64,000 bases of DNA from Forficula auricularia. Its lineage: Eukaryota; Arthropoda; Insecta; Dermaptera; Forficulidae. Shown here piece by piece: positions 1-11,540 of this stretch. The notes below the pieces were generated by a model that saw only the letters and a program-made list of their open reading frames with translations, ran no database searches and was not told the origin of the DNA. The number at the start of each line of letters is the position of its first letter. The stretch's first letter is position 1. The stretch covers positions 97,877,481-97,941,480 of the forward strand of contig JALMQS010000099.1 in NCBI GenBank assembly GCA_024734495.1, given 5' to 3'. Both the position numbers and the translations under genes were made by a program.

Positions 1-117
1 AAATGCTCCCAGGGGACTCGATTTACTAAATTTAATAAATTTTTAATTAATGGAAAGATTTAAGCATCTTTTTTGAGTTTTTTTTTTTTTGAAAAAATAT
101 TTGTCATGAACTACATA

Positions 118-1527
118 CAGTATGTAGCAAAAAAATCGAGCCACCAATAAAAACTTTATTTAATAAGAAAAATATATTTTTAAAATTGCTACAAATAACC
201 ATATAATTTGTTCTATTAACTCTTAAACTAACATATTCAATAAATATCAGGGATAATTTTTGAATTTCATAGTAAAAATAAGTAAAATTAAATTAAAAGA
301 TACAATTACAAATTATTCTACTTTCTCAAAATCAGTTTACATTTAAATAAAGTTTTAATAAAAGATCAAATTCCATTATGAAATATCAATTAAAATGAAT
401 AATTTTGAATTAAGCATCATATAGAAATAGATAAAATATACAAATTGGATATATTTCTGAAGTTCAAGCAGTTCAAATTGGTGTGACTAATTACACTGTT
501 CGACAAAAATTAAATAAAATTTTCCCACGTAAACCTAACAATGGATTCCAGTAGAGTTTTTGACGCTGATTCTCATGCAATTTCCCGATTTATTACAACA
601 GGTCAGAGTTTTGAGATATTATTGGTCAAAATGACGAAAAAGGCCATTTTGATCTTATTTTCGAGCCCCATTAGATATAACAGCAATATTTAAAATCAAA
701 ATATGTTGTTGAATAGAAAACAGCTCCTCTTTAATTTTCAAATTACCACTTTATTTTAGCTAAATTAGAACTCGAGTTACAACTAAAAGACTAAAAACTT
801 ATGTTTTTATCTATGTTTATTATCCTTTAAAATCACGTAGTTTTAGTTTTTTAGATATAAGTCGAGTTTATAATTGAGATAAAAACAAATGGTAATTTGA
901 AAATCAAAGAGGAAGCTGTTTTCTATTACGTCAACAAAATATTTTGATTTCAAATATTGGTGTTTAATATTTAATGGGACTCGAAAATAGGTCAAAATGG
1001 CCTTTTTCGTCATTTTGGCCCATAATATCTCGAAACTCTGACCTGTTGTAAAAAATCGGGAAAGTGCATGATAATCAGCGTAGAAAACTCTACTGGAATC
1101 CATTGTTAGGTTTACGTGGAGAAATTTTGTTTAATTTTTGTCGAACAGTGTAATTAGTCACACCCAATTTGAACTGCTTGAACTTCAGAAATATATCCAT
1201 TTTGTATATTTTTTATTTTTCTATCAATGATTCTTAATTCAAAATTATTCATTTTATTGTAATTTCAAATGGAATTTGATCTTTTATTAAAACTTTATTT
1301 AAATGTAAACTGATATTAAGAAAGTAGAATAATTTGTAATTGTATCTTTTAATTTAATTTTACTTATTTTTATTTTATGAAATTCAAAAATTATCCCAAA
1401 TATTTATTGAATATGTTAGTTTAAGAGTTAATAGAACAAATTATATGGTTATTTGTAGCAATTTTAAAAATATATTTCTTATTAAATAAAGTTTTTATTG
1501 GTGGCTCGATTTTTTCCCATCGTAGTG
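118..1527. mobile_element. Tc1-like foldback element, family FB1
   Basis: Two long inverted arms (about 118-797 and 849-1527) surround a spacer of about 50 bases. The outer ends read CAGTATGTAGC and, inverted, CACTACGATGG, both followed by AAAAAATCGAGCCACC, with TA on each side (116-117 and 1528-1529), as for Tc1/mariner insertions. The arms contain sequence that in the element at 54727-55245 encodes the N-terminal helix-turn-helix of a Tc1-like transposase. This is therefore probably an inverted duplication of the 5' part of such an element. It has no working transposase. A second, heavily interrupted copy lies at 27117-29400. Confidence 0.85.
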
Positions 1528-1529
1528 TA

Positions 1530-2330
1530 GTTAATCTACCACTAACTACTACTGAATTTAGTTATGAGTTATGATTAATCTAATTTCACTCATTGATTAA
1601 TATTATATTATTTTTTTTCAGCTCTGTCTTTGTAATTTCTTGGTTTGATTTAGAGAAACAAAAGAAAGAAGTGATTTCTTTTACGCTTTCTTAATAAAAA
1701 AGAAAAGACTTTTTATGTGTGTTCTATACCGAGTGATGATGGGTGGGACGTTAAGGGGACGTTGTATTCACCACTCACTTTGAATGACAAAAGCCTCTCT
1801 TATTGTCTACTGAGTGACTTCTTTTCCTACAATAGACCTATGTTTATAAATTAAAAAAAAGAAAAAATATTTATTTGATAATGGAATAATGCAAAGAAAG
1901 GTAAGAGGTAATATTCCTTTCAATTTATTTGATGAGAAATAAGAATGAAATAGAAATAAGCGAGTGGTAAGTACTTGGTAATTAGAGGGTTGCTAATAGT
2001 TCATTTTGGATTGTCTACATGGACCAAATTAATTTTAACGCATTGCAAAACTAATAGTCTAAGAGCTACTGACCATTTTGGAAGGTGATTTTAGAATCCA
2101 AATAACATATATCCCAAACTGTAGGGAGATCAGCACACACCCCGAAAGTCAAATTCTTACTCGCCAAATCGAGTCGTTTTTAAGGGTAATCGACCCCTGA
2201 AAATGTCAAAAAATACCGTAAAATCACCTCTCATTTCAAAATGGTTTAATTTGATTTCAAGAAATTCCCAATGACAATACTTACTATTTTATACGAAAGG
2301 AAGAATTTTTGACATTTTTGTTTAAAAAAA
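1530..2330. other. AT-rich stretch, nothing recognised
   Basis: Plain AT-rich DNA with short A and T runs. I see no coding signal, RNA gene or repeat family here. It lies downstream of the minus-strand host gene. Confidence 0.6.
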
Positions 2331-2334
2331 TTTG

Positions 2335-2500
2335 AAAATAACCACCTAAAATTCGGGGGCGGATCAAAAATGAAAATTTAAGCCTTTTCGACCAAATCAA
2401 CCAAATTTTGTATACATATTCTGTGGACCACTAGAAGGCTAGAAATGCAAAAACTAACCACCCTCAACGGGGGAAGAGTCAATAATGAAAATTCTAGCCA
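2335..2500 (+). repeat. Diverged copy of the ~112-bp 'M' monomer
   Basis: It holds the consensus pieces GGATCAAAAATGAAAATTT, CCAAATTTTGTATACATATT, CTGTGGACC and GGCTAGAAATGCAAAAACT, in the order seen in the tandem array at 40540-41235. This is one and a half degenerate monomers. Confidence 0.7.
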
Positions 2501-3443
2501 TTTCTAGCATTAGAAATGAGTAATCGAAAAAATTATAAAAATAGAAAACGGTAAAATGATCCAAACAAACACTGTTTCCTACAGGGATGGCGGAACCATA
2601 GGGCCAGGGGGGTCATCTGAACACCTGGGAATTTGTCAAAGGGGTCAGCGTACCTCCTAAAGACTTTTCGGAAATATCGACTTACATAAAACTGCTACTT
2701 GTTCTGCCGGCTTCTTCATCTACAGCTTAAATTTGAGAAGGCTCAAAACTTGGTTAAGGTCGACAATGTCACAAAAAGACTAAACTATTCAAGTGTGTTG
2801 TCAGTTCAACGAGATGTTATGCCCGTTGATAATTTTGTCGACGACAGGAAATGCTGTTATAAATCTTGTTTGAATTCTTAAAGGAATTCTCTTTTTTTAA
2901 TTAAGGTCATTGCAACCAGACTGAGGTCCTCTCTGTGCGCATCCGGACCCGACCAGCACCCCCTATATATCTCCTTTTCCGCTCTTTTTGGCTGACCCTT
3001 GGGTCTTAGTCAAAATTATATGATGATAGGAAATAAGTCATATATCTAGTTGACAGTGAATTATAAATCTACTTGCTCTTATATGTTTGTATAAAAAATG
3101 ATATTTCAAAAAGAGCTTCTAAATGGAAATTTCCCAAGAAAGGTTTGGAAGTCCCTCCCTTAAAAAAGGGAGTGGTCAATGATTAAGATGTACTCCTACT
3201 CATTAGGAAATTGACGAATCGGGAATATTTCTTGTGGAAACTCCCAGAGATGACAGGCAGGTTTTGATATAGTCAGAGAGTTGGAGTGAGTTCTAATTTG
3301 CAGTTGAGAGAGGACAGTTCGAATCTGAAGCCCAGTTGGGGTGGTCAGTCAGTTGTCAATTGGAGTTAAGAGATGAATAAAAAACCACTATGAAATAATC
3401 TCTTTCTTTTAAAATACACCCTTCTCTCCTCTCTTCAAACCAG
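2501..3443. other. No recognised gene
   Basis: Mixed-composition DNA with a G-rich patch near 2600. The part from 3250 to 3440 could be an old LTR (it has AATAAAAAA followed by a pyrimidine tract), but no ends or target duplication can be found. Confidence 0.4.
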
Positions 3444-3680
3444 CACCAGGGCTTAAACAGGCCGAATCGCTTGGGCGCAAGTCACCAAGACCAGTCACGA
3501 GGGATCTATCTTCGAGATAAAACTACAAATCGCCAACCTTTCTCTGGTCAAGAAGGGTTGCAACCAAAACCAATAGTGTGTCGCAACAGAGATCTTGCCA
3601 AAAACATTTCTGTATTGGCTATTGCTAAGAAGTTCATCAACAATGTATCTACAAGAGCTACAATATTCGACAAAATATAA
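3444..3680 (+). CDS. Possible coding exon, unrecognised
   Basis: A pyrimidine-rich tract (CTTCTCTCCTCTCTTC) ends in a CAG acceptor at 3441-3443. It is followed by an open frame of 78 codons (HQGLNRPNRL near the start, KKFINNVS near the end) closed by TAA at 3678-3680. The frame is open across the whole putative exon, and the base composition is more balanced than its surroundings. No family is recognised, no partner exon was found on this strand, and no donor is needed because it ends in a stop. It could equally be a fragment of a retroelement leader. Confidence 0.22.
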   Translation, partial: HQGLNRPNRLGASHQDQSRGIYLRDKTTNRQPFSGQEGLQPKPIVCRNRDLAKNISVLAIAKKFINNVSTRATIFDKI

Positions 3681-3699
3681 TGAACACTTGATTGTAGAT

Positions 3700-4147
3700 G
3701 AATTTAGTGTCTTAAGATCATGTCATATTTATTGAACATTAATTACCAGTTACCGGTAGTTTCTTAATTAATTCTTTTTTTTGATGAATACCTAAAGGTT
3801 TTGTTTTCATAGTTACATAAGTTTATTATTACTCATATTTGCTAAGAATAATACTAGTATATATTGCTAATTAATTTCGTTTTATTTTTATTACTTTTTG
3901 AATCTAAACTCAAGCATTATAACTACAAACAAAAATTTGAACTCTTTTTTTCTTTCAGTTTTCACTAAAACCAAACTGCTTAAAAATGAGACAACTTGTA
4001 CTAATTGCTTCAAAATTTTCTGGGGGGGGGGGGGTGGCAGGCCCGTCATTGCCTGGGGGTACCCCCAATATCCCCCGATAGGCCTATATCACTTTCCAAG
4101 TTTTGACCCCCCTGGCCTAAGATGTTTCCACCGTGCGTGATATTATA
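3700..4147. other. AT-rich stretch with a G-run
   Basis: No gene or repeat family recognised. A poly-G tract at about 4022-4033 precedes a short GC-rich patch that runs up to the MITE starting at 4148. Confidence 0.5.
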
Positions 4148-4894
4148 CCGGGTGCATAGGAAAGTCCCTTTAACCTGAAAATACTTGCGAACGGAGAGTG
4201 CTACAGCCACGCAAGTGAGGTAACGGTATAGTAAAGCGACTATGCCCGACCTAATGCAAACGACACCAGCGCCCCTAGTGGCGAAATGTGGAAGTTAGCT
4301 ATTGCAAATCGAAAACGAAAAGAGATAGAGCAAAATTTCCAATTAGAAAGTTTTAGAGCATTAATTAATTAGTACGAAACGATATTTGGTTTACACGGAA
4401 AGGATAAATTACTGCCTGTATCACAAGTTATATTTATCACTATGAGACTTAGAGTTTAGTTTACCTATTTTGTTTTTGTGTGTGATGTTATCAAAATGTA
4501 TTGATGTAAGTACATACTAGTATTTATTCATTAAATTGTGCATATTTCTTCTTTCCTCTGGCTATTCCTTTCAAATATTTACACAAAATGGAGTGCATCG
4601 ATTTTGGATATTTTTGGGGTATACAGGCGCCAATTTATCTTATCCGTGTAAACCAAATATCGTTTCGTACTAATTAATTGATGCTCTAAAACTTTCTAAT
4701 TGGAAATTTTGCTCTATCTCTTTTCGTTTTCGATTTGCAATGGTTAACTTCAACATTTCGCCACTAGGGGCGCTGGTGTCGTTTGCACTAGGTCGGGCAT
4801 AGTCGCTTTACTATACCGTTACCTCACTTGCGTGGCTGTAACACTCTCCGTTCGTAAGTATTTCCAGGTTAAAGGGACTTTCTTATGCACCCTG
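4148..4894. mobile_element. TA-flanked MITE with ~255-bp inverted arms
   Basis: The ends are CCGGGTGCATAGGAAAGTCC and, inverted, CAGGGTGCATAAGAAAGTCC. TA flanks both sides (4146-4147 and 4895-4896). The arms (about 4148-4410 and 4635-4894) match almost base for base, and the roughly 225-bp centre is unique AT-rich DNA. No transposase is present. The CAGGGTG-type end and TA target fit Tc1/mariner-superfamily MITEs. Confidence 0.88.
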
Positions 4895-4959
4895 TATATT
4901 GTATAAAATATTGAAAAGTATTAGAAAGTATTTAGCTCTAGCTCAATGCAAAAGGAAAT

Positions 4960-5175
4960 AGGAAATTTGGAAATTATAGGCCCCTATGGTCAAAACTCAA
5001 ACAAAATTTCTAAACATCATCTGTAGGCTCCTAGAAGGGTGAAAATACAAAAATTAACCAGGGGGCAACATTTGGAAATTATATCCCCTTTGGTCAAACA
5101 TAATGGGAATTTGTATACATCATCTGTAGGCACCCAGAAGGCTAAACAAAAAATAACAAAAGAGGGGTTTAGTTT
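4960..5175 (+). repeat. Degenerate M monomers
   Basis: Two diverged units of the same 112-bp family are visible from AATTTGTATACATCATCTGT, TAGGC, CAGAAGGCTA and AAAAATTAACC. They lie immediately beside the MITE that ends at 4894. Confidence 0.55.
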
Positions 5176-5179
5176 TAGT

Positions 5180-6045
5180 TTAGCGATGTACCCATTTTAA
5201 GACTAAATAAAAAAAAGCCAGCAAAACCGAATTAGACTCTCATAGTGTATCTACCCTGGCCTTAGCTACTTTCTAGGCCCACTTGACCCCCCCCCAATAA
5301 TATTAATTTTATTTACTATATACTTTTTTCACCTGGATAAAATATTAAGTTCATGAGGAACGTTTCACTTAACTGAAAAATGTGATTATTAGCAACTCGC
5401 TACTTTTTCCCTCATTTAAAAGTATTTTCTCTCTATACTTAATCTGTTTAAATTGAAAATGGAGGAGCAAACGAGAGAATCCACTCTGTTAACAACCTTT
5501 AAAAATAATATTATTCCATTTAAGAGAGAATTAGAGAGAGAAAAAGAAAAAGAAAAGCAACAGACGCGATTGTATGTATATATGGTCATTGGGAATGCGG
5601 GTCGGGTCGGGTGAGTCGGGAGCCGAAAAGCAATCTTGCCAACTTAGCCGATGGTTTTAAGTTCAATTATCCGTATTTGAGTCCTTTTGGGTGGCCCGAC
5701 AGGCTTAGACAACACCAACCACCTGCTCCTTCCTTATTCTTAAACGAAACACACACATACATACACACGCATAGGCCTAGACAATTTGTTCATAACAAGA
5801 TACTTAAAATTTCTCGCTTAAGACATTTCTTTCTCTTTCCTTCTACTTTGTACCTACGCCTACGCCCTACGTGTCTGGGGAATTTGACAGAATGAAAAAT
5901 AGCCAAACGATCGTATCGCGTTCATCTTGGCAATTCTACTGAGAAATCAATAAATAGTGAAAAATATTAATTACTTGAAAAAGAATTTAAGATATAGGAC
6001 GAGTGGTGTCCATGATTTATGATAAATTTGAACACAAAACATAGG
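5180..6045. other. No gene; GGGTC repeats and a CA/TA microsatellite
   Basis: It contains a short GCGGGTCGGGTCGGGTGAG patch near 5597 and a (CA/TA) microsatellite at about 5750-5775. A 94-codon open frame at 5611-5895 has no protein character and is ignored. Confidence 0.5.
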
Positions 6046-6047
6046 TA

Positions 6048-6604
6048 CAGGGTGTCTGGTGGCAAATTTATATTTTTAAATACGATTATTTCAAAAAGTA
6101 ATAAACGGTGTGGGGGAGGGTGGCGCCGTTGGAATTATCGTTCGTGCGGATTTGTCAGTCACGATGTCGCAGTGGTCGAGTGAGCATCGCGCGTTCGCTG
6201 TGGAGACATTTTTTAAGAGTAATGATTCTTACGTAAATCCCATTTTTTGGAGCGACGAGTCTTATTTTCACTTAAACGGCCACGTCAACAAGCAAAACTG
6301 CCGTTACTGGTCTCCAAGAACCCGCAACCCTCGATTGAAACATCAAAAACCATTCCATTGCCCCAGGGTAACTGTTTGGTGTGCCTTATCCACGCATGAG
6401 ATAATTGGACCATTTTTTTTCGAAAATTCTCGAGGCCAGGAGAAAGAGAAAAAAGAACTCGACGGAAGACATCTGGATGACATACTCTTTAAAAAATAAA
6501 ATCCGAATTTCTATTCTTTCGTTCAATGCTCTTAATAAAACTTTATGTCAATTGTTACGTTTTTATTAAAGTTTAAAAATATAAATCTGCTACCAGACAC
6601 CCTG
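6048..6604 (+). mobile_element. Internally deleted Tc/IS630-superfamily transposon
   Basis: The inverted ends CAGGGTGTCTGGTGGCAAAT and CAGGGTGTCTGGTAGCAGAT (right end read inverted) are flanked by TA (6046-6047 and 6605-6606). The 557-bp body encodes a truncated transposase on the plus strand. Confidence 0.9.
6164..6499 (+). pseudogene. Tc-like transposase, internally deleted
   Basis: A 111-residue open frame from ATG at 6164. The N-terminus (MSQWSSEHRAFAVETFFKSN) is the start of a DNA-binding domain of the type found in arthropod Tc3/maT-like transposases. It is fused directly to the catalytic core: WSDESYFHLNGHVNKQNCRY carries the first catalytic Asp (WSDE), followed by TVWCALSTHEIIGPFFFE. 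The second helix-turn-helix region before the core, and the second Asp and third acidic residue after it, are missing, so the protein cannot be catalytic. The open frame starts 54 bases earlier if a GTG is allowed, but the ATG gives the expected N-terminus. It ends in a Lys/Glu-rich tail not seen in the family. Confidence 0.85.
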
Positions 6605-6829
6605 TAGTATGTGCAGAGGCGTAGCCATGGGGGGGAGGTCAGAACCCCCCCCTCCAAGAGCAGGACTCATGGGATGAGTAACAGCAACTACAAACCGTTT
6701 CTTATGGCAAACTAACCCTAATTAAATATATTTCATATGTTTAATCAAAAATTATATTCTTGAAGTACCTACCTTTTTAGTCCAGTTAAAATGTTCTCTA
6801 AAGGGCGGGCCTCTCGCGGAAAAGTTTTG

Positions 6830-7345
6830 GGGTAGGTTTGATTTCTTGATCCTATATGTTTTTTGGTGTGCTGAATCCGAATCTGAAGTTTGTTAACAAA
6901 ATTTCGTGACCGAACATTGTCAAAAATGCAAAAAAAAAAAAAAAAGGTAATAAAATCTCATTTTTTGGCGGTTTTTTGCTTATAACTCGAAAATATCAAC
7001 TTTTCGTAAATAAACTTCCTTTTCAAAATGAAAGTTCATGAAATTTTCTACAAAGGAAATGCTCCGAATCCTCAAAAGTGTCATAGAAAATACTAGATAT
7101 TTATAAATCTAAGAGTTTTAACAAAAAAGTGGTCCAAGTAAACGTTCACGTCAACAAAATTTCCTTGAGAATGAGGTAGAAATCAAGTTTCTAGAATGAG
7201 TGGTTTTCATTTTATGAAAAACTGCGATTTTTTCTGAAAAATTCCAGTTTTTCAGAAATTCAACCTCATTGTTGCACTGGTTACCATTATCCAATTAAGA
7301 TGAAACTTTGTTTAAATTGTACAAAATTTAATTTAGTTTAAAAAT
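6830..7345 (+). repeat. Single arm of foldback family FB3
   Basis: It matches one arm of the palindrome at 52622-53975: GTTTTTTGCTTATAACTCGA, GTGGTCCAAGTAAACGTT, CATTATCCAATTAAGATGAA and TTTGTCGAAAAC occur in the same order. The partner arm is absent here. Confidence 0.75.
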
Positions 7346-7354
7346 GTATAGAGT

Positions 7355-8420
7355 ACTCTTTGTCGAAAACGTGTAGAGGATGTGATTTCTGATAAATTTT
7401 GTCTAAAAAAATTCCCCAAAAATCCACCCAAAAGGAGGGAAAGGGAGGGTCAAAAAATGAAAATTCCAAGCCTTTGGACCAAAGTTAAACAAAATTTGTA
7501 TACACAATCTGTGGGCCCCTAAGAAACTAGAAACTCAACAATTAACCAACCATAATTTGTGCAGGACCACAAATTTCAATCCTCCACATGGGGTTCCGAG
7601 AGTGATCAGAGGTAGGGGAAGAGGAGAGAGTCCAGATGACATGTATAGGGTTGGCGGGGTGAATGATGATTGGAGGTGGGTCTAGGGGAGAGGATAGGGT
7701 CGGTGGAGTGGACGGGGTTAGAGGAGGCTAGCAAGACGTCTCTTGTATATTCTAAAAAAACGAAGACAGCATTTTTCATCCACTTTTCAATTAACAGTTT
7801 TGGTTTGAGGTCAATTATTCAATTTCTTCATGTTCAAACGTTGCAAATCAAAGGACAATTTTCTTTTCAATTCAATTTTTTCCTTGTTCATTTGATAATT
7901 TCCTCAGTACATTTAAATGTGGGGAAAGAGAGTTCAAGTAGATTACCGTGAAAATTCTATCTTAAAATATTTACTTACAAAAAATTGGCAAATGACTCAA
8001 ATTTGCGCAAAGAGTAATGATTCTTAAAAAAATGTCCACTTTTCTCTTTTATAGAGTATAGAGTAAAAAAAAATAAAGAAATATAAGTTGAGAAAAGTTT
8101 CCTTTTGCGCAATTATTCTAATATATAGTAGATGTAGATATTAACACACAGAGGCTGGTTCTTTGAAATAAGCCTTTCAGCGAGAGTATAGGAAAGGGGT
8201 TGGTTCATTTGGGTTTCGTAAATTGGCCACGATTATTCACCAAAGATGCGTAGCCTATATTGGTGATTAATAATAGATCGGGGTGGGGGTGCGGGGGAGG
8301 GTGGCGTGACACCTTTAATGGCCAAATGAATTGTTCGTCTCTCGTCTCTTAAGACACGAGAACCACCCCGCACCCCCGCCCTTAATGCTGCTGCTATAAA
8401 TATTTAAGTAGTTTAATAAT
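7355..8420 (+). repeat. Direct duplication, copy 1
   Basis: About 1.07 kb repeated in the same orientation at 8757-8925 plus 10629-11531. Shared landmarks are GATGTGATTTCTGA, a G/A-rich block (GAGGATAGGGTCGGTGG), CTCTTGTATATTCTAAA, CAGCGAGAGTATAG and TCGTCTCTCGTCTCTTAAGA. It starts with an M monomer. Many small differences and indels show that the copies are old. A 93-codon open frame (7670-7951) lies here but is not conserved in copy 2. Confidence 0.85.
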
Positions 8421-8512
8421 AATGAAGGTTTTGTCTGTAGAAATCGTCTCAAATTTTGGATGCACACGTTTCAAGCAAAGTTATCAGAGAAAACACCTTC
8501 AAAAAAATTCAC

Positions 8513-8530
8513 GTCTGTCTGTCTGTCTGT
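8513..8530 (+). repeat. (GTCT)n microsatellite
   Basis: Four to five GTCT units just beyond the end of duplication copy 1. The rest of 8421-8756 is unremarkable AT-rich DNA. Confidence 0.8.
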
Positions 8531-8756
8531 TTCCTGTCTGTCCGCGCAATTTCCTTACTATAATGGTTGGTATAAATGTTTGTTATGAAGATATTCATAT
8601 GCAATTTTGTATTTGGATAGGATGTCTTCTAACTTAAAATCTAATCTATAGATATTTAAATATTTTGGCTCCAAAAGGGAGTTTTGAATGGTTTTGGAGG
8701 TCAATAATGGAAATTATAAAACAATACCTATACTATTAACTCTACGTCAAATACGG

Positions 8757-11531
8757 TCATAAGCAAAGTTGTAGAAGATGTGATTTCTGACAACTTTTGT
8801 CTAAAAAAATCCCCAAAAATCCACTCAAAAGGGTGTATAGGGAGGATCAAAAAATGAAAATTCCAAGCCTTTGACCAAAGTTAAACAAAATTTGTATATG
8901 AATATGTACAATTGTACAATATGTACCGGGTGATTCAATAAGGGTGACGAGGTACCGTATCTCAGGAACTAATAATCGTAGAAGTTTGGAAAAAAAATCC
9001 TTCAGAGGAAATCGGCCAAGAAAATTGCTGGAAATATTTTTTAAGTTCATACGTCCACCGCTAGGTGGCTAAATAGCTTCGATCGTATAAAAAATGCAAT
9101 TTTCTGAAAAATTTTCCAATATAAGTTTAGAAATGAATACTCCCACGTTAATGCCACCATAATAGTCCATCTTTTTGATAAATGACTTTTATTGTAGGAC
9201 GTAAAATAAAGGCGGGAGGGGATGTTAAACTTTTATGGACTCTAGTGTCTATAACTTAAGTTTGACTTTACGGAATTTTGTTAACAAGGTCTGGTTCAAG
9301 AAAGGAAGGTTTGGTGAATAAAATAAATAAACATCCATGCCATTCTAGTTCTTGCAGTCTCTCGCTAAGGGGCGTGTTTTATAAAGTCAACCGTTTTATT
9401 AATTTTGCTCCAAATCTTAAATGGAACCGTATAATTATTTTATTAGATTCAGAAAGTAGATCAAATTGCAACAAAACATGTTCAAACCGCATGTCGATAT
9501 CTTCATTTGATTAACAGTTATTGCTTAAAAAATATTTTGTTAACGAATTTATTAAAGAAACAAAATAAGTAATTGAGTTTTCAATTTTTTTAAGTTTTGT
9601 AGTCAAGCATGCCATGAAAAAATAAAAAAACAGTTTAAAACTTTGTTCTTATTTTCATCTAAACACAACAATAATGATAATATCGCTTTTTTCCTAATGC
9701 TTTTCTGTGTCGCCTGGGAGTAGGTATTAAATTTCGAAAAATGTCTAATTTCTTAGAAGGCCGTGAAAGACTTGGTTGACAGTTTCTATGGAAATGGCGA
9801 TTTTTCACAAATAGATGTTAATGTTGTAATTGTTATTTTATTGTTTGTTATGTTATATCATTATTGTTGTGTTTAGATGAAAATAAGAACAAAGTTTTAA
9901 ACTGTTTTTTTATTTTTTCATGGCATGCTTGACTACAAGAACTTAAAAAAAATTGAAAACTCAATTACCTATTTTATTTCTTTAATAAATTCGTTAATAA
10001 AATATTTTTTAAGCAATAACTCGTTAAACAAATGAAGATATCGACATGCGGTTTGAACATATTATTGTTGCAAATTTGATCTACTTTCTGAATCTAATAA
10101 AATAATTATACGGTTCCATCTTAAGATTTTGGAGCAAAAGAATTAATAAAACGGTTAACTTTATAAAACACGCCCTTTAGCGAGGGCGGCAAGAACTAGA
10201 ATGGCATGGATGTTTATTTATTTTATTCAACTCAAACCTTCCTTTCTGAACCGGACCTTGTTAACAAAATTCCGTTAAGTCAAACTTAAGTTATAGACAC
10301 TAGAGTCCATAAGAGCTTAGCATCCCCTCCCGCCTTTATTTTACGTCCTACAATAAAAAGTCATTTATCAAAAAGATGGACTAGTTATGGTGGCATTAAC
10401 GTGGGAGTATTCATTTTTAAACTTATATTGGAAAATTTTTGAGAAAATTGCATTTTTTATACGATTCGAAGCTATTTAGCACCTAGCGGTGGACGTATGA
10501 ACTTAAAAAAATATTTCCAGCAATTTTTCTTGGTCGATTTCCTCAGAAGGATTTTTTTTCCCAAACTTCTACGATTATTAGTTCCTTGAGATAGGGTACT
10601 CTCGTCACCCTTATTGAATCACCCGGTACAATTGTATATGTACACAATCTGTGGACCTCTAAAGATCTAGTAACTCAACAATCAACCAACCAAAATGCTG
10701 GGTAGAGGTCTACAAATTGTAATCCTCCATCCGGGTTCGTGGGTTTCGGATGGCGATGAGAGTTTGGGGAAGAGGAGAGTGTCTAGAGGATAGGGTTGGT
10801 GGGGTGAATGATGATCAGAGGTGGGTCTAGGGGCGGAGGATAGGGTCGGTGGGTTGGACGGGATTAGAGGAGACTAGCAAGTCTCTTGTATATTCTAAAC
10901 AAACGAAGAAAACATTTTTCTTCTACTTTACTATTATATTAACAGTTTTGGTTTTAGGTCAATTATCCAATTTCTAGACGTTCAAACTTTTCAAATCAAA
11001 AGACAATTTTCTTTTCAATTCAATTTTTCTTGTTCATTTGATAATTTCCTCTGTACATTTAAATGTGGGGATAGAGAATGCAAGTAGATTACCGTCAAAT
11101 TTCTATCTTAAAATATTTGCTTGGCAAACACCAAATATGCGCAAAGTGTAATGATTCTTAAAAAATATGTCCACTTTTCTCTTTTCTTAAGTACAAAAAA
11201 GTTGAGAAAACTTTCCTTTTGTGCAATTATTCTAATATATAGTAGATGTAGATATTAACACACAGGGGCTGGTTCTTTGAATAAGCCTTTCAGCGAGAGT
11301 ATAGAAAGGGGGTTGGTTCATTTGGGTTGCGTAAATTGGCCACGATTATTCACCAAAGATGCGTAGCCTATATTGGTGATTAATAATAGATCGGGCGTGG
11401 GGGCGGGCGTGACACCTTTACATGGTCACAAATGAATTGTTCGTCTCTCGTCTCTTAAGACACGAGAACCACCCTCCCCGCACCCCCGCCCTTATTGCTG
11501 CTGCTATAGATATTTAAGTAGTTTAATAATA
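8757..11531 (+). repeat. Direct duplication, copy 2, split by a foldback element
   Basis: The second copy of the 7355-8420 segment is broken at 8925/10627 by the 1.7-kb palindrome. Removing that element leaves about 1.07 kb colinear with copy 1. The element therefore landed after the duplication, inside the M-monomer part of the unit. Confidence 0.85.
8926..10626. mobile_element. Long foldback element, ~760-bp arms
   Basis: The ends CCGGGTGATTCAATAAGGGT are perfectly inverted and flanked by TA (8924-8925 and 10627-10628). Arms 8926-9685 and about 9865-10626 match at nearly every position. A spacer of roughly 180 bp between them is unrelated. There is no transposase frame; short open frames on the arms (for example 9278-9514) are mirrored in the other arm and are not genes. 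The high arm identity suggests recent formation or arm conversion. Confidence 0.88.
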
Positions 11532-11540
11532 ATGGCTTTT

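Noticed and set aside
843..1103. Protein of 86 residues, with a similar one at 27179-27541
   Set aside because: The two frames are similar only because both lie in FB1 arms. They are mirrored in the opposite arm and carry no domain.
3250..3440. LTR of a gypsy- or BEL-type retrotransposon
   Set aside because: Composition and an AATAAA are suggestive, but no TG...CA ends, primer site or second copy could be found.
7670..7951. 93-residue frame in duplication copy 1
   Set aside because: The matching region of copy 2 (10840-11100) is broken by indels, so there is no sign of selection on a protein.
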